From Pigmentiphaga sp. (lineage in GTDB: Bacteria; Pseudomonadota; Gammaproteobacteria; Burkholderiales; Burkholderiaceae_B), in contig JALOAI010000021.1 in assembly GCA_023228945.1 (NCBI GenBank), forward strand, positions 1 through 64,000: 64,000 bases of DNA, read 5' to 3'. Within the stretch, counting starts at the first letter, position 1. Every line of letters starts with the position of its first letter. The notes beneath the pieces were generated by a model. It was not told where the DNA came from. It made no database searches and was given only the letters and a program-made list of their open reading frames with translations. Positions 8,903 through 19,448 of this stretch are shown here, in pieces. Made by a program: the position numbers and the translations under genes.

Positions 8903-10207
8903 ATGATGCAGCCGTACGAGTTGTCCGCCACGGAGGCGGCGGGACTGATCGCCGCTGGCGAGCTTTCTTGCGAAGAGCTGGCGCGTTCTACGCTGATGCG
9001 GATCCAGGAGTGCGAATCCGCGATCCGCGCCTGGTCGTACGTGAATGCCGATGAAGTCGTGCGCAATGCCCGCGAACTCGACAAAGGGATCCCGCGCGGC
9101 GCCTTGCACGGCCTGACGCTGGGTGTCAAGGACATGATCGATACCTTCGACATGCCCACCAGCCACAATTCGCCCATCTATTATGGCCATCGCCCCAGCA
9201 AGGATGCGGCCAGCGTGGCCATCGTGCGCCAGCGCGGGGCGCAGATCCTGGGCAAGACCGAGACAGCCGAATTTGCCGCGGGAGGACGCTTTCCGAATAC
9301 CCGAAACGGCAGGAATCCACGCTATTCGCCGGGGGCGTCATCGTCTGGTTCCGCGGCTGCCGTTGGCGCCGGAATGGCGCAGTTGGCGCTAGCCACGCAA
9401 ACCGGCGGCTCGCTCATCCGGCCGGCGGCGTACAACGGGATCCATGGCTTCAAGCCAACTCATGGTTTGGTAAGCACCGAGGGTGCCAAGACATTTGCAC
9501 CATCATTGGACACCATCGGCTGGTACGGCCGATCCGTCGCGGATCTGGCGCTGATGGCGTCGGTGTTCCGCATCGCGGTGCCGGAAGAGCGGCCCGGCAT
9601 CCGGGGCTTGCGAGTGGGCCTGTGCCGTGGCCCCAACTGGCAACATATCGAGGCGGGCGGCGAAGCCGCGCTATTGGCGGCGGCGCGGCGCCTGGAAGAT
9701 GCCGGCGCGATCGTCGAAGACCTCGACTTGCCGGAGGAACTGGAGCGAGCCACCGCCCTGCATGGTGTGCTCATGCGCGGAGAGGGTCGGGTATCGTTCT
9801 TCAACGAATATGTTCAGCACTACCCCATGCTGCACGAGGGGATGCGCAGTCTGGTTGAGGGGGCGGTGTCCAGCGCCGACCTGATCCAGGCGCACGATGG
9901 CCTGGCGCAATGCCGCCGTGTATTTGATGGCTTATTTGGCAAAGACCTGGACGTGGTGATCACGCCCCCGGCGTCCGGCGAGGCGCCCCTGGCGGATGCC
10001 GGCCCGCCGCCCATGACCAGTGCCATGGTGTTCTGCGCGATGTGGACCGCCCTGCATGTGCCATGTGTGGCGCTGCCCGTGGGCGACGGACGTGACGGCC
10101 TGCCGCTGGGCGTGCAGTTGATCGGCGCGCGGGGCTTGGACGGTCGCCTGTTGGCGATCTCCCATGACGTGGCCGAAGCCGTGACGGGCGACGACGTGCG
10201 CTACTAA
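8903..10207 (+). CDS. Amidase signature family protein
   Basis: A 434-residue amidase starting at one of two successive ATG codons (8903/8906) behind AAGGAGG. The Ser-cisSer-Lys triad is visible: Lys76 in GVKDMID, the cis-Ser region SPGASSSGS near residue 146, and the nucleophile in TQTGGSLIRPA near Ser170. The family hydrolyses amides to carboxylates and ammonia in the cytoplasm; the substrate cannot be told. The gene is followed after 80 bases by a Bug-type solute receptor on the same strand, suggesting uptake and hydrolysis of the same compound. It is not GatA: the sequence diverges and no gatB or gatC is nearby. Confidence 0.85.
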   Translation: MMQPYELSATEAAGLIAAGELSCEELARSTLMRIQECESAIRAWSYVNADEVVRNARELDKGIPRGALHGLTLGVKDMIDTFDMPTSHNSPIYYGHRPSKDAASVAIVRQRGAQILGKTETAEFAAGGRFPNTRNGRNPRYSPGASSSGSAAAVGAGMAQLALATQTGGSLIRPAAYNGIHGFKPTHGLVSTEGAKTFAPSLDTIGWYGRSVADLALMASVFRIAVPEERPGIRGLRVGLCRGPNWQHIEAGGEAALLAAARRLEDAGAIVEDLDLPEELERATALHGVLMRGEGRVSFFNEYVQHYPMLHEGMRSLVEGAVSSADLIQAHDGLAQCRRVFDGLFGKDLDVVITPPASGEAPLADAGPPPMTSAMVFCAMWTALHVPCVALPVGDGRDGLPLGVQLIGARGLDGRLLAISHDVAEAVTGDDVRY

Positions 10208-10287
10208 GCGGGCGTTGGCGGCACCGGGGACGGGGCGCCGGAGCGTGGCCCCGTCAGATTCATCAACGAAGCAAGAATGGAGGTGGC

Positions 10288-11268
10288 ATGAGACATCTGT
10301 TGGCATTTTCCTGGGTATTGGCCGGTCTGGCGCTGGGTGCGGGTATGTCGGCGCCAGTGGCGGCCGAGGACGCCTATCCGCAGCGCGCGGTGCGCATTAT
10401 CGACGCGTATCCGCCGGGAGGCGGTACCGACGTGCTGGCCCGCGTCTTGGGCCAGGAGCTGGCAACCCGACTGGGCCAGCCTTTTGTGGTGGAGAACCGA
10501 CCCGGGGCGGCTGGCAACATCGGTACCGATCACGTCGCAAAATCGCAACCGGATGGCTACACGCTGGGGCTGGCGCCCAACCAAACGGTCGCGGTCAATC
10601 CTGTACTCTACGCTCGCTTACCATTCGATGCGGCCAAGGATCTCACCGGCATTGCCAAGCTGGCAAGGCTCCCGATGGTGCTCGTGGTTCCCAGCAGTTC
10701 TCCGGTCAAGTCGGTCGCGGACCTGATTGCCACGGCCAAGGCAAAGCCCGATGAACTGACGTATGCCTCGGCGGGCGCGGGCAGCCCGCATCATATGGCG
10801 GCGGCGGTGTTTCAGAAGCTGACGGACAGCCGCATGATGCATATACCTTATAAAGGTTCTGCGCCGGCGCTGGTCGATGTGCTTTCGGGTACCGTCGATC
10901 TCATCTTTTGTCCGCTCAACTCGGCGTTGCCCTACATCCAGGACGGACGCCTCAGGGCCCTGGGCGTGACCAGCCCCGCCCGCCTGGAAACCTTGCCGGA
11001 TACGCCGGCCATCGGTGAAGAAGTGCCAGGCTTCGAGAGCGATATCTGGATGGGCCTGGTGGCGCCGGCGGGCACACCTCCCAACGTGATCGCTACCTTG
11101 AACCGCGAACTGCAGAGGATTCTGGCACAACCCGAAATCCAGCAGAAGCTTTCGGGGCAGGGTTTTGTCGTGGATCCCGCCACCACCGAGGATTTCAATC
11201 GCTTGATGGTCGAAGACCGCCAACGGTGGGCCGAGGTGATCAAGGCGGCCGGAATTACGGTCGATTAA
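10288..11268 (+). CDS. Bug/TctC-type periplasmic solute-binding protein
   Basis: A 326-residue protein with a signal peptide (MRHLLAFSWVLAGLALGAG...AA) and family landmarks AYPQRAVRIIDAYPPGG, VVENRPGAAGNIG, QPDGYTLG and MHIPYKGSAPALVD. Bug proteins bind carboxylates, amides or amino-acid-like ligands in the periplasm, classically for TctAB-type transporters. No TctA or TctB genes lie nearby, so it must use membrane partners encoded elsewhere or act as a sensor. It follows the amidase and probably shares its transcript. An ATG at 10288 follows an AATGGAGG Shine-Dalgarno. Confidence 0.9.
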   Translation: MRHLLAFSWVLAGLALGAGMSAPVAAEDAYPQRAVRIIDAYPPGGGTDVLARVLGQELATRLGQPFVVENRPGAAGNIGTDHVAKSQPDGYTLGLAPNQTVAVNPVLYARLPFDAAKDLTGIAKLARLPMVLVVPSSSPVKSVADLIATAKAKPDELTYASAGAGSPHHMAAAVFQKLTDSRMMHIPYKGSAPALVDVLSGTVDLIFCPLNSALPYIQDGRLRALGVTSPARLETLPDTPAIGEEVPGFESDIWMGLVAPAGTPPNVIATLNRELQRILAQPEIQQKLSGQGFVVDPATTEDFNRLMVEDRQRWAEVIKAAGITVD

Positions 11269-11299
11269 AGGGGAGTCCAGGCGAACGCCTCGCCAAGAA

Positions 11300-11340
11300 G
11301 CGAATGAGCCCGGCGCGCAGGGCGGGCCGGGCTCATTCGC
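11300..11340. terminator. Bidirectional terminator hairpin between convergent genes
   Basis: A perfect 15-base inverted repeat (11300-11314 with 11326-11340, arm GCGAATGAGCCCGGC) has an 11-base loop. It sits between the convergent Bug and BCCT genes. No T-run follows, so termination strength is uncertain. Confidence 0.6.
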
Positions 11341-11363
11341 ACGGTAGGCGAGCCGTGCCGTGT

Positions 11364-13034
11364 TCAGCGCGGCTCGCTCATGAGCCCCTTGATGATGGCA
11401 AAGCACCCGGCCAGCAGCACGATCGTGAAGGGCAGTCCGGTGGAGACCGCCATGGCTTGCAGCGCCACCAGGCCGCCGCCCAGTAGCAGGGCAATGGCGA
11501 TCACCCCTTCGATCACGGCCCAGAATACCCGCTGCGGCACCGGCGCGTTAACCTTGCCGCCAGCGGTGATGGTATCGAGCACCAACGAGCCGGAGTCGGA
11601 CGAAGTGATGAAAAACACCACGACCAGGATGATGCCGATGAACGAAGTGATGAAGGTGAGAGGCAATTCGGCCAGCATCGCAAACAGCTTGAGTTCGAGC
11701 ACGGCATCTTGCACGGTAGTAACGCCGCCGTCGATCACCTGGTGGATGGCGGTGCCGCCGAAGGCTGTCATCCACAACACCGACACCAGGGCGGGCACCA
11801 ACAGCACGGCGGTGAGGAACTCGCGCACGGTGCGGCCACGACTGACGCGGGCGATAAACATGCCGACGAAGGGCGACCAACTGATCCACCAGGCCCAGTA
11901 AAAGGCCGTCCAGCCCTGGCTGAAGTTGGCGTCAGTGCGTCCGACCGGGTTGGACAGCGCGGGTAGATATTCGAGATACGCGAGAAGACTCTGGAAGAAA
12001 CCGGTGGCGATGGCCAGCGTGGGACCAGTGACGATGATGAAGAGCAACAGCAGTACGGCCATTCCCATGTTGATCTCGGAAAGACGCTTGACGCCTTTGT
12101 CGAGCCCGGCTACGACCGACAGCAGGGCGATGGCTGTAATGGCAATGATAAGAATGACTTTACTGGTGTCGGTGGCCGGCACGTTGAACAGATACTCTAT
12201 ACCGGCCGCTGCTTGCTCGGCGCCCACTCCCAGCGAGGTGACCAGGCCAAACAGCGTGGCGAACACCGCGAGGATGTCCACTACGTGGCCCGGCCAACCC
12301 CAGATGCGCTCGCCAAGTAACGGATAAAAGATCGAACGAATGCTCAGGGGCAGACCCTTATTGAAGCTGAAAAGTGCCAACGCCAGGCCAACGACGGCGT
12401 AGATGGCCCAAGGGTGCAGGCCCCAATGGAAAATGGTGGCGGCCATGCCCAGGCGAACGGCCTCAACGGGGTTGCCCGCCGCACCGCCAAGGGGCGCCCA
12501 GTCGATGCGCGTACCATCCGGGCCGTAGGCGACGCCATCGACGGCCGCCGAGAAGTGGGACATCGGCTCGGCCACGCCATAGAACATCAGGCCGATGCCC
12601 ATGCCGGTGGCGAACAGCATCGAGAACCAGCCCAGGTAGCCATAGTCGGGTTTGGCTTCGCGCCCTCCCAGCCGGACTTTGCCCAGCGGCGAAAGAATCA
12701 GGCCGACGCACATCAGGAGAAAGATATTGCCGGCGGTGATGAAAAACCAGGCCAGGTTACCGGTGAGCCAGTCGCGGAGTGCCGTAAAGAGCGGATCGAC
12801 GTGATTCTGCAGCGCCAGCGTGAGGACCACGAACAGCACCGCCACCAAGGCGGAAATGGTGAATACCTTGCCATGGATGTCGAGTGACAGAACCAGGCGC
12901 CCCTGGACGTTGTCTTGCCCGATGACGTAGTCTGTATCGATCAGATTGGCCGCGCCGCTGGGGGGCGGGATACCGGCATGGTCTGGTGATTTGGTTTCCG
13001 GGGATTCGGGCGGACGCCGGGGCGTATCTGTCAT
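11364..13034 (-). CDS. BCCT family betaine/carnitine/choline transporter
   Basis: A 556-residue integral membrane protein with about 12 helices. Landmarks are [18 protein letters not shown], the Trp-rich [21 protein letters not shown] and the Gly/Ser-rich membrane segments of the BCCT family, which carry quaternary ammonium osmolytes by Na+ or H+ symport. The N-terminal ~60 residues are hydrophilic and Pro-rich. The ATG at 13034 is chosen because an AGGAG lies just before it and the upstream extension is unconserved. It is read alone, separated from ruvC by a hairpin. Substrate specificity is not clear. Confidence 0.9.
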   Translation of the reverse strand: MTDTPRRPPESPETKSPDHAGIPPPSGAANLIDTDYVIGQDNVQGRLVLSLDIHGKVFTISALVAVLFVVLTLALQNHVDPLFTALRDWLTGNLAWFFITAGNIFLLMCVGLILSPLGKVRLGGREAKPDYGYLGWFSMLFATGMGIGLMFYGVAEPMSHFSAAVDGVAYGPDGTRIDWAPLGGAAGNPVEAVRLGMAATIFHWGLHPWAIYAVVGLALALFSFNKGLPLSIRSIFYPLLGERIWGWPGHVVDILAVFATLFGLVTSLGVGAEQAAAGIEYLFNVPATDTSKVILIIAITAIALLSVVAGLDKGVKRLSEINMGMAVLLLLFIIVTGPTLAIATGFFQSLLAYLEYLPALSNPVGRTDANFSQGWTAFYWAWWISWSPFVGMFIARVSRGRTVREFLTAVLLVPALVSVLWMTAFGGTAIHQVIDGGVTTVQDAVLELKLFAMLAELPLTFITSFIGIILVVVFFITSSDSGSLVLDTITAGGKVNAPVPQRVFWAVIEGVIAIALLLGGGLVALQAMAVSTGLPFTIVLLAGCFAIIKGLMSEPR

Positions 13035-13131
13035 GCAGGACTCCTGGGACGATGCTGGTTGAACCGATCGAGCCAGCCGCGGCAAGCCGCGTAGGCCGTC
13101 GGTGCCAACATGTCATCATAAGGGAAGGAAT

Positions 13132-13149
13132 CGGGTTTCCGGAAACCCG
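13132..13149. terminator. Terminator hairpin after ruvC
   Basis: CGGGTTTCCGGAAACCCG is a perfect 18-base palindrome 35 bases beyond the ruvC stop. On the minus strand it is followed by ATTCCTTCCCTT, a moderately T-rich tail. It probably ends the dusB-fis-purH-ruvC transcript before the BCCT gene. Confidence 0.5.
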
Positions 13150-13183
13150 GTGTCGTATTCCGCCACAAACTCCATGTCTCGGA

Positions 13184-13765
13184 TCAAGGACTCAAGCGCC
13201 CCCGGCGCATGCGCGGTGGCGCGCTCCAGCCCTGGCCGGCATCGTGCAGATGACCCAGACGGTGGGCCAGGGGCGCGGTATGCGCATGGCAGATCGCGCA
13301 GGCCAGGGCATCGGCGGCATCGGCCGCTGGCGCACCGCTCAGAGTCAGCAAATGCTGCACCATTTCCTGGACCTGGGTCTTGAGGGCGCGCCCGGTGCCC
13401 GCCACCGCCTTCTTGATTTGCAAGGCCGTGTACTCATGCACTTCCAGCCCGCCGTCGGCCAGACCGCACAGGGCCGCGCCGCGAGCCTGCCCCAGCAACA
13501 GGGTGGATTGCGGGTTGACGTTGACGAATACTTTTTCGAGCGCCGCCACCTGGGGCTGGGTCTGCGCCACGATCTGGCGCAAACCGTCGAGAATGATCTT
13601 GAGGCGGCGGTGCAGGGGTTGCTCGGCAGGCGCCACGATGGTGCCGCTGGCCACATAGTGCAGCTGCGCGCCCTGAACGTCGATCAGGCCGAAGCCGGTG
13701 CGGCGCAGCCCCGGGTCGATGCCGAGGATGCGCAGCCGGCCGGGGGTGCCGGGGATCGCGTTCAA
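13184..13765 (-). CDS. ruvC: Holliday junction resolvase RuvC
   Basis: A 193-residue resolvase that cuts Holliday junctions as a dimer together with RuvAB. Acidic active-site residues are visible in LGIDPGL (Asp17), ALEKVFVN (Glu76) and the C-terminal [16 protein letters not shown]. The start used here is TTG at 13765, whose last bases overlap the purH stop (TTGA), implying translational coupling. The family usually begins at the residue before RILGIDPG, so a later CTG start (ten codons in) is an alternative. ruvA and ruvB do not follow, unlike the common ruvC-ruvA-ruvB order; the next gene is a transporter. Confidence 0.92.
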   Translation of the reverse strand: MNAIPGTPGRLRILGIDPGLRRTGFGLIDVQGAQLHYVASGTIVAPAEQPLHRRLKIILDGLRQIVAQTQPQVAALEKVFVNVNPQSTLLLGQARGAALCGLADGGLEVHEYTALQIKKAVAGTGRALKTQVQEMVQHLLTLSGAPAADAADALACAICHAHTAPLAHRLGHLHDAGQGWSAPPRMRRGRLSP

Positions 13766-15348
13766 TGGCGGAAGTGGCGCACGCCGGTGAACACCATCGC
13801 CAGGCCGCGCTCGTTGGCGGCGGCGATCACTTCTTCGTCGCGCATGCTGCCGCCCGGTTGAATGATGCAGGTGGCGCCGGCATCGGCCACCACATCGAGA
13901 CCGTCGCGGAAGGGGAAGAAGGCGTCGGAGGCGACGGCCGATCCTTGCAGCGACAGGCCCGCGTTCTCGGCCTTGATCGACGCGATGCGCGCGGAATCGA
14001 TGCGGCTCATCTGGCCGGCGCCGACACCCAGCGTCATGTGGCCGCCAACGAAGACGATGGCATTGGACTTGACATACTTGGCCACTTTCCAGGCGAAGAG
14101 CAAATCGGAAAGCTGCGCTTCAGTGGGCACGACGGTGGTGACCACTTTGAGTTCGTCGGCGGCGAGATTGCGATTATCGGGCTGCTGCACCAGCCAGCCG
14201 CCGCCCACGCGTTTCACGTCGAGCGGGTTGGCGCCATTGCCGAGGGGAACTTCGAGCACCCGGACATTCTTCTTGGCCGAGAACACCTCCAGTGCGCCGC
14301 CATCGTAGGCCGGGGCCAGGATCACCTCGGAAAACTGCTGGCTCACTGCCTGGGCGGTGGCGGCGTCGAGTGGCCCGTTGAAGGCGATGATGCCGCCGAA
14401 AGCCGAGGTGGGGTCGGTTTTGAAGGCTTTTTGATACGCCTCGAGGGCGTTGGCGCCCAGCGCGACGCCGCAGGGGTTGGCGTGCTTGACGATCACGCAA
14501 GCGGGGCCGTCGAACGTGCGGACGCATTCCCAGGCTGCATCGGCATCGGCGATGTTGTTGTACGACAGCTCTTTGCCTTGCAACTGGCGGTAGTTGGCCA
14601 GCAGGCCGGACGCCGCGCCGGCGTCGGTGTAGAAGGCGGCGGTCTGGTGCGGATTCTCGCCGTAGCGCATGATTTGCTGGCGCCGCATCTGCAGCGTGAA
14701 TGTATGCGGCCATTCGTCGCGCTGCGGTACGTCGTCGGGCGCGGGCGCCTGCGACAGGGCGGTGAGATAGTTGGCGATCGCGCCGTCGTAGGCGGCGGTA
14801 TGGGCGTAGACTTTGGTCGCCAATTCCAGGCGCAGCGCATACGACGGCGTGCCGTGCTGATCGATCTCGTTGAGCACGCGGTTGTAGTCGGTGGGGTCGA
14901 TCACCACCGTGACGCCGCCCGCTTCGGTGCCATGGTTCTTGGCCGCGGCGCGCAGCATTGCCGGGCCACCGATGTCGATGTTCTCCACCGCGTCGGCGAA
15001 TGTGCAATTCGGGCGGGCGATGGTCTCGCGGAAAGGGTAGAGGTTGACCACGAGGAGGTCGATGCGGCCGATGTCGTGTTCGTCGAGCGTGGCGAGGTGC
15101 TCCGCCGAATCGCGGCGGGCCAGCAGGCCGCCATGGATCTTGGGATGCAAGGTCTTGACCCGGCCGTCGAGGATCTCCGGCGACCCGGTGTAGTCGGCGA
15201 CTTCCTGGACGGTGAGGCCGGCGTCGGCCAGCATGCGGGCGGTGCCGCCGGTGGAGAGCAATTGCACGCCGCGCGCGGCCAGCGCGCGGGCGAAGTCGAC
15301 GATGCCGGCTTTATCGGAGACGGAGAGCAGGGCTCGCTGGATGGGCAT
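13762..15348 (-). CDS. purH: Bifunctional AICAR transformylase/IMP cyclohydrolase
   Basis: A 528-residue enzyme for the last two steps of IMP synthesis. The N-terminal MGS-like cyclohydrolase domain (about 1-140) starts [14 protein letters not shown] and includes [11 protein letters not shown]. The C-terminal transformylase holds the catalytic [11 protein letters not shown]. Length matches the family. The ATG at 15348 begins the conserved sequence; the 123-codon upstream extension overlaps fis antiparallel to no conserved sequence and is rejected. It sits between fis and ruvC in one minus-strand operon. Confidence 0.97.
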   Translation of the reverse strand: MPIQRALLSVSDKAGIVDFARALAARGVQLLSTGGTARMLADAGLTVQEVADYTGSPEILDGRVKTLHPKIHGGLLARRDSAEHLATLDEHDIGRIDLLVVNLYPFRETIARPNCTFADAVENIDIGGPAMLRAAAKNHGTEAGGVTVVIDPTDYNRVLNEIDQHGTPSYALRLELATKVYAHTAAYDGAIANYLTALSQAPAPDDVPQRDEWPHTFTLQMRRQQIMRYGENPHQTAAFYTDAGAASGLLANYRQLQGKELSYNNIADADAAWECVRTFDGPACVIVKHANPCGVALGANALEAYQKAFKTDPTSAFGGIIAFNGPLDAATAQAVSQQFSEVILAPAYDGGALEVFSAKKNVRVLEVPLGNGANPLDVKRVGGGWLVQQPDNRNLAADELKVVTTVVPTEAQLSDLLFAWKVAKYVKSNAIVFVGGHMTLGVGAGQMSRIDSARIASIKAENAGLSLQGSAVASDAFFPFRDGLDVVADAGATCIIQPGGSMRDEEVIAAANERGLAMVFTGVRHFRH

Positions 15349-15386
15349 GAGGATCTCGGAAAGAAGATGGAAATGGTGGGGGCGCT

Positions 15387-15650
15387 TCAGGCCGGAGGGG
15401 GCGCGGCATGCGGATCGACGCCGTGCTGCTCGATCTTCTTGCGTAGTGTATTGCGATTGATGCCCAGCATCTCGGCGGCGCGTGACTGGTTGCCGCCGGT
15501 GCGTTGCAGCACGGCTTCGAGCATGGGTCGTTCGACGGCGGAGATCACCATATGCCAGATGCCGCCGGCGACTTCGCCGTCGAGATCCTGAAAGTACTGA
15601 TCGAGCTGGGCGTGGACGCACGCCTCCAGGGAAGTGGGGATGTTGTTCAT
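15387..15650 (-). CDS. fis: Fis family nucleoid-associated regulator
   Basis: An 87-residue protein. The C-terminal half [36 protein letters not shown] is the helix-turn-helix shared by Fis and NtrC-type activators. Fis binds degenerate AT-rich sites, bends DNA and affects rRNA promoters and recombination. It follows dusB after six bases, the classic dusB-fis arrangement, and is followed by purH. Confidence 0.95.
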   Translation of the reverse strand: MNNIPTSLEACVHAQLDQYFQDLDGEVAGGIWHMVISAVERPMLEAVLQRTGGNQSRAAEMLGINRNTLRKKIEQHGVDPHAAPPPA

Positions 15651-15656
15651 GCGATA

Positions 15657-16652
15657 TCAGGCAGCCAGAGGGGCGGTGTCTTGCGCCTGGCTGAACCAGT
15701 GCGCTACCGCCTGCCATTGTTCTTGGGTGGTTTCGAGGCGATTGATATGGCGGCAGAGCTGCGGCCCGCCAGGCAGCGAGGCAAGATACCAGCCGATGTG
15801 TTTGCGTGCGCTGCGGACGCCAGTGTAATCGCCATAGAAGCGATAATGGTCGTCGAGGTGTTCGAGCAGCAGATCACGGAGCTCGCCCCAGGTGGGAGGC
15901 GGCAAGTGGCTGCCGGTGCGCAGGTAATGGTCGATCTCGCGGAAGATCCACGGCCGACCCTGCGCGGCGCGGCCGACCATCACGGCGTCGGCACCGGTGT
16001 AATCGAGCACGTCCCGGGCTTTTTGGGGGGAGTCGATGTCGCCGTTGGCGATCACCGGGATATCCAGGGCCGCCTTGACTTCGCGAATGGTGTCGTACTC
16101 GGCCTCGCCGGCGTAGAGGTCGGCGCGGGTGCGGCCATGCAGGGCCAGCGCCGCGATGCCGATGTCTTGCGCGCGCCGCGCCACACGCAGCACGTTGCGT
16201 TCGTCGCGGCTCCAGCCGGTGCGAGTTTTAAGGGTGACGGGCACGCCCAGCGGCTGGCAGGCCCCGACCACGGCCTCGAGAATGCGGGCGATGAGGTCTT
16301 CGTGGCGCAGCAGGGCGGAGCCGGCGGCGGCGCTGCACACCTTCTTGACCGGGCAGCCCATGTTGATGTCGATGATGCGGGCGCCCTTGCCGATGTTGAA
16401 CACCGCGGCTTCGGCCAGCATGGCGGGATCGGCGCCGGCGATCTGCACCGTGATCGGCTCGCTTTCGCCGGCGTGGTCGAGCCGGCGGGAGGTTTTCACG
16501 CTGTGCCAGAGCCGTGGATTGCTGGCCGCCATCTCGGACACGGCATGGCCCGCGCCCAGCCGCCGGCAGAGCTGCCGGAAGGGGCGGTCGGTCACGCCGG
16601 CCATGGGGGCGACGATCACGTTGTTGGGCAGTTGCCAGGGACCTATCTGCAT
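15657..16652 (-). CDS. dusB: tRNA-dihydrouridine synthase B
   Basis: A 331-residue flavoenzyme reducing uridines in the tRNA D-loop. The TIM-barrel start [14 protein letters not shown], the [18 protein letters not shown] motif with the catalytic Cys near residue 106, and the FMN-phosphate region [14 protein letters not shown] are present. The start at 16652 begins [12 protein letters not shown]. It is the first gene of dusB-fis-purH-ruvC. Confidence 0.95.
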   Translation of the reverse strand: MQIGPWQLPNNVIVAPMAGVTDRPFRQLCRRLGAGHAVSEMAASNPRLWHSVKTSRRLDHAGESEPITVQIAGADPAMLAEAAVFNIGKGARIIDINMGCPVKKVCSAAAGSALLRHEDLIARILEAVVGACQPLGVPVTLKTRTGWSRDERNVLRVARRAQDIGIAALALHGRTRADLYAGEAEYDTIREVKAALDIPVIANGDIDSPQKARDVLDYTGADAVMVGRAAQGRPWIFREIDHYLRTGSHLPPPTWGELRDLLLEHLDDHYRFYGDYTGVRSARKHIGWYLASLPGGPQLCRHINRLETTQEQWQAVAHWFSQAQDTAPLAA

Positions 16653-16753
16653 GAAGGGCGACCGCCCGCTCCGGCCTTGGCGAGGCCGGAGTGGGCAGAA
16701 GAAATCCGGGGAGATCGCCGATTGTACCGCTGCGCTCGACGGGCGTATCGACA

Positions 16754-16779
16754 TTCATCCTCGCTCACCGGAGGATGAA
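16754..16779. terminator. Hairpin between ubiH and dusB
   Basis: TTCATCCTC and GAGGATGAA form a perfect nine-base stem (16754-16762 with 16771-16779) around an eight-base loop, 20 bases after the ubiH stop on the minus strand. It lacks a T-run. It may terminate ubiH or act in the dusB leader. Confidence 0.4.
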
Positions 16780-16798
16780 ATTTGATACATCTCCGACG

Positions 16799-17971
16799 CT
16801 AGCTGCGCAGCCCCAGCAACAATTGCCGGGTCAGGGGGGAGCGCAGGCCCGGCAGGGTATCCAGGGCCAGCAGGGCGAGGCCGCAAGCATGCTCCACCGG
16901 CGATAGGCCGGTGCTGAAGACTCGTGGCAGGAGGTCGGTCACTGCGCCGCTAATCAGGCGATCGGCCCGTCGGCGGTCGGCATACCGCCTCAGCACCGGC
17001 ATGGGATCGGCTTCGGGCCGGGCCAGCCACGGCCCGAGTTCATGCGCGAGCTGGGCCGCATCGCGCAGACCCAGGTTGAGGCCCTGGCCCGCCACCGGAT
17101 GCAGCGTTTGCGCGGCGTTGCCGATCGCGATGCGCCGGGGGCCGAGCGTTTCGCGGCGCCAGCGCAGGCGCAGGGGCTGCACCAGCCGGGGGCCGGTGAC
17201 GCCGAGCCGACCCAGCCGTGCTCCGAACGCGGTGTTCAGGGCTTCGGCGAAGCCCGCCGTGCTCGTCGCCATGAGGGCGCGAGCCTGGGCCGGCCGACAG
17301 CACCAGACCAGGGAATGCGTGGTTTGGCTACCCGCCTGGCGCAAAGGCAGCAAGGCCAGCGGGCCGTCGCGGGTGAAGCGCTCCCACGCCCAGCCATCGA
17401 GCGGGGCGGAGGCCTGCACGGTCGTGAGGATGGCGTGCTGGTCGTACTCGCGCTCGATGGCCGGCGCGGCATCGGCACCGCCTTCGGCCCGCACCACCAG
17501 GCGGCTGGTCCAGAGCGCGTCGCCCTGGGCCAGGCGTAGTCCGCCCTGGATTTCGCCGGTGATGGCCGCTGGCGGCCCTTCTAGAACTTGCACGCCGCTG
17601 GCGGCCAACGCCTGGTCGAGCATGGCGGCCAACTGGTCGTAGGCATGCACGGTGCCCAGTTCGGGAACGTCGAAGTCGGTGTGGCGGATGAGGGTGCGCC
17701 CGAGTCGGCCGCGTTGCGAGACATGGATGGTATGGATGCGCGCGCCCTGGGCCGGCCAGGCGCCGAGGGATTCGAGTAAAGTCCGGCTGCCGTGGTTGAG
17801 CGCCAGCGAGCGTACCCCGGTAGCGGTGGCGACCTGGTCGGCCGGCCTGGGCGGCCGAGCCACCCGGCACAAGCGGAGCCGGGTCGGGTCGGGCATCCGG
17901 CTCGCGAGCAGCAGGGACAGAGTGGCCCCCACAGGGCCGGCGCCGAGAATGGTGATGTCGCTGTCGATCAT
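16799..17971 (-). CDS. ubiH: UbiH-type FAD-dependent ubiquinone hydroxylase
   Basis: A 390-residue flavin monooxygenase. The N-terminal ITILGAGPVGATLSLLLA binds the FAD dinucleotide. The motif IGNAAQTLHPVAGQGLNLGLRDA is the UbiH form of the second FAD motif. Ubiquinone hydroxylases act at the inner membrane in Q biosynthesis. The ATG at 17971 is chosen over an unconserved 30-residue extension. It lies downstream of pepP, the pepP-ubiH order also known in Escherichia coli. A UbiI- or UbiF-like specificity cannot be fully excluded. Confidence 0.85.
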   Translation of the reverse strand: MIDSDITILGAGPVGATLSLLLASRMPDPTRLRLCRVARPPRPADQVATATGVRSLALNHGSRTLLESLGAWPAQGARIHTIHVSQRGRLGRTLIRHTDFDVPELGTVHAYDQLAAMLDQALAASGVQVLEGPPAAITGEIQGGLRLAQGDALWTSRLVVRAEGGADAAPAIEREYDQHAILTTVQASAPLDGWAWERFTRDGPLALLPLRQAGSQTTHSLVWCCRPAQARALMATSTAGFAEALNTAFGARLGRLGVTGPRLVQPLRLRWRRETLGPRRIAIGNAAQTLHPVAGQGLNLGLRDAAQLAHELGPWLARPEADPMPVLRRYADRRRADRLISGAVTDLLPRVFSTGLSPVEHACGLALLALDTLPGLRSPLTRQLLLGLRS

Positions 17972-18098
17972 GGGTCGTTCAGGATGCTTGTGGCCGAAGG
18001 CATGGCGCGAGCCGGGCTGGACATGGGCGGCCTGGCCGGCCGACCGCGCCGCCACCCTCACCGCTGGCGGCGGCGCGGCGGTTTGGCACGACGCCAGG

Positions 18099-19448
18099 TC
18101 AGCCGCGGCCGTCGCGCATGATGGCCTCGATCTCGTCGGCCGCCACCGGTACGTCGCGGGTCAGCAGCTCGCAGCCATCGGTAGTGACGGCTGCGTCGTC
18201 TTCGGTACGGATGCCGATGTTCCAGTAGGCTTCCGGCACGTCGTCGGCCGGCCGCACGTAGATGCCGGGTTCGATGGTCAGCACCATGCCGGGTTGCAGG
18301 GTGCGCCAGCGCCGGCCGCCCTGACCATCGTCTTCACGATAGCCGCCCACGTCGTGGACGTCCAGGCCCAGCCAGTGGCCGGTGCGATGCATATAAAAAC
18401 GGGTATAGGCACCCGATTCGATCACGCCATCGAGCGAGCCTTGCAGCAGCCCGCTATCGAGCATGCCTTGCGCCAGCACGCGCACCGCGGCTTCGTGCGG
18501 CGCGTTCCAGTGGGCGCCCGGACGAGTGGCCGCGATGGCGGCTTCCTGGGCCGCCACGGTGAGATCGTACAAGGTGCGCTGGGGGCCGGTGTAGCGGCCA
18601 TTGACGGGAAAGGTGCGGGTGATGTCGCCCGCGTAACTATCGTATTCGGCGCCGGCGTCGATCAGGAGCAGATCGCCGTCGCGCAGCTCGGTATCGCCCG
18701 CGCGGTAATGCAGCACACAGGCGTTGGCGCCGGCGGCGACGATGGAGTTATAGGCCACCGCCTGCGAGCCCTCGTAGCGGAAGGCATGCAGCAGCTCGGC
18801 TTCGATGTGGTATTCGCGCAGGCCGGGCCGGGCATGGCGCATGGCGCGGAGATGGCCGGCGGCCGAGATCCGGCCGGCGCGGCGCAGCAGTTGCAGCTCG
18901 GTATCGTCTTTGAACAGGCGCATCTCGGCCAGCACCGCGAGCAGGTCGAATTGGCGATCCGGCGCGGTATGCCCGGCGCGCGCCTGTTGGCGGGCGGCTC
19001 CCAGCCATTGGCGCAAGCGGCGGTCGAGCGCGGTGGAGTCGGCCAGTGGCGCATACAGCGCGGGCTGGTTGGCCAACAGCGCGGGCAGGCGCTGATCGAG
19101 TTCGCCCACCGGCCAGGCCTGATCGAAGCCGAAGGCCTCGGCGGCGGCGTCGGGGCCGAAGCGGTAGCCGTCCCAGATTTCACGCTCGAGGTTTTTTTCG
19201 CGGCAGAACAGGAGGCTGCGATCGCCGTCGGGGCCGGCGACCAGCACCAGCCAAGCCTCGGGTTCGGGAAAGCCGGTGAGGTAATAGAAGTTGCTATCGT
19301 GGCGATAGGGATAGTCGGCGTCGCGATTGCGCAGCGCCTGCGGCGCGGTGGGCAGAATGGCGACACCGCCGCCATTGGCGCGCATGTGCTCGAGCACGCG
19401 CTGCCGGCGTTGACGGAAAGGCGAAATGTCGGTGGCGGGAACGGGCAT
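18099..19448 (-). CDS. pepP: Xaa-Pro aminopeptidase
   Basis: A 449-residue metallopeptidase releasing N-terminal residues ahead of proline. The M24 fold is shown by the metal ligands in LLIDAGAEYDSYAGDITRTFP (two Asp), MHRTGHWLGLDVHDVG (His), LTIEPGIYV (Glu) and GIRTEDDAAV (Glu). The N-terminal AMP_N domain begins ISPFRQRRQRVLEHM. The ATG at 19448 opens the conserved region. It is divergent from metY and upstream of ubiH. Confidence 0.93.
   Translation of the reverse strand: MPVPATDISPFRQRRQRVLEHMRANGGGVAILPTAPQALRNRDADYPYRHDSNFYYLTGFPEPEAWLVLVAGPDGDRSLLFCREKNLEREIWDGYRFGPDAAAEAFGFDQAWPVGELDQRLPALLANQPALYAPLADSTALDRRLRQWLGAARQQARAGHTAPDRQFDLLAVLAEMRLFKDDTELQLLRRAGRISAAGHLRAMRHARPGLREYHIEAELLHAFRYEGSQAVAYNSIVAAGANACVLHYRAGDTELRDGDLLLIDAGAEYDSYAGDITRTFPVNGRYTGPQRTLYDLTVAAQEAAIAATRPGAHWNAPHEAAVRVLAQGMLDSGLLQGSLDGVIESGAYTRFYMHRTGHWLGLDVHDVGGYREDDGQGGRRWRTLQPGMVLTIEPGIYVRPADDVPEAYWNIGIRTEDDAAVTTDGCELLTRDVPVAADEIEAIMRDGRG

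Noticed and set aside
13765..15591. 608-residue open frame on the plus strand over purH and fis
   Set aside because: It is the shadow of high-GC coding on the other strand; the translation is Gly/Ala/Arg/His-rich with no family features, while purH is certain.
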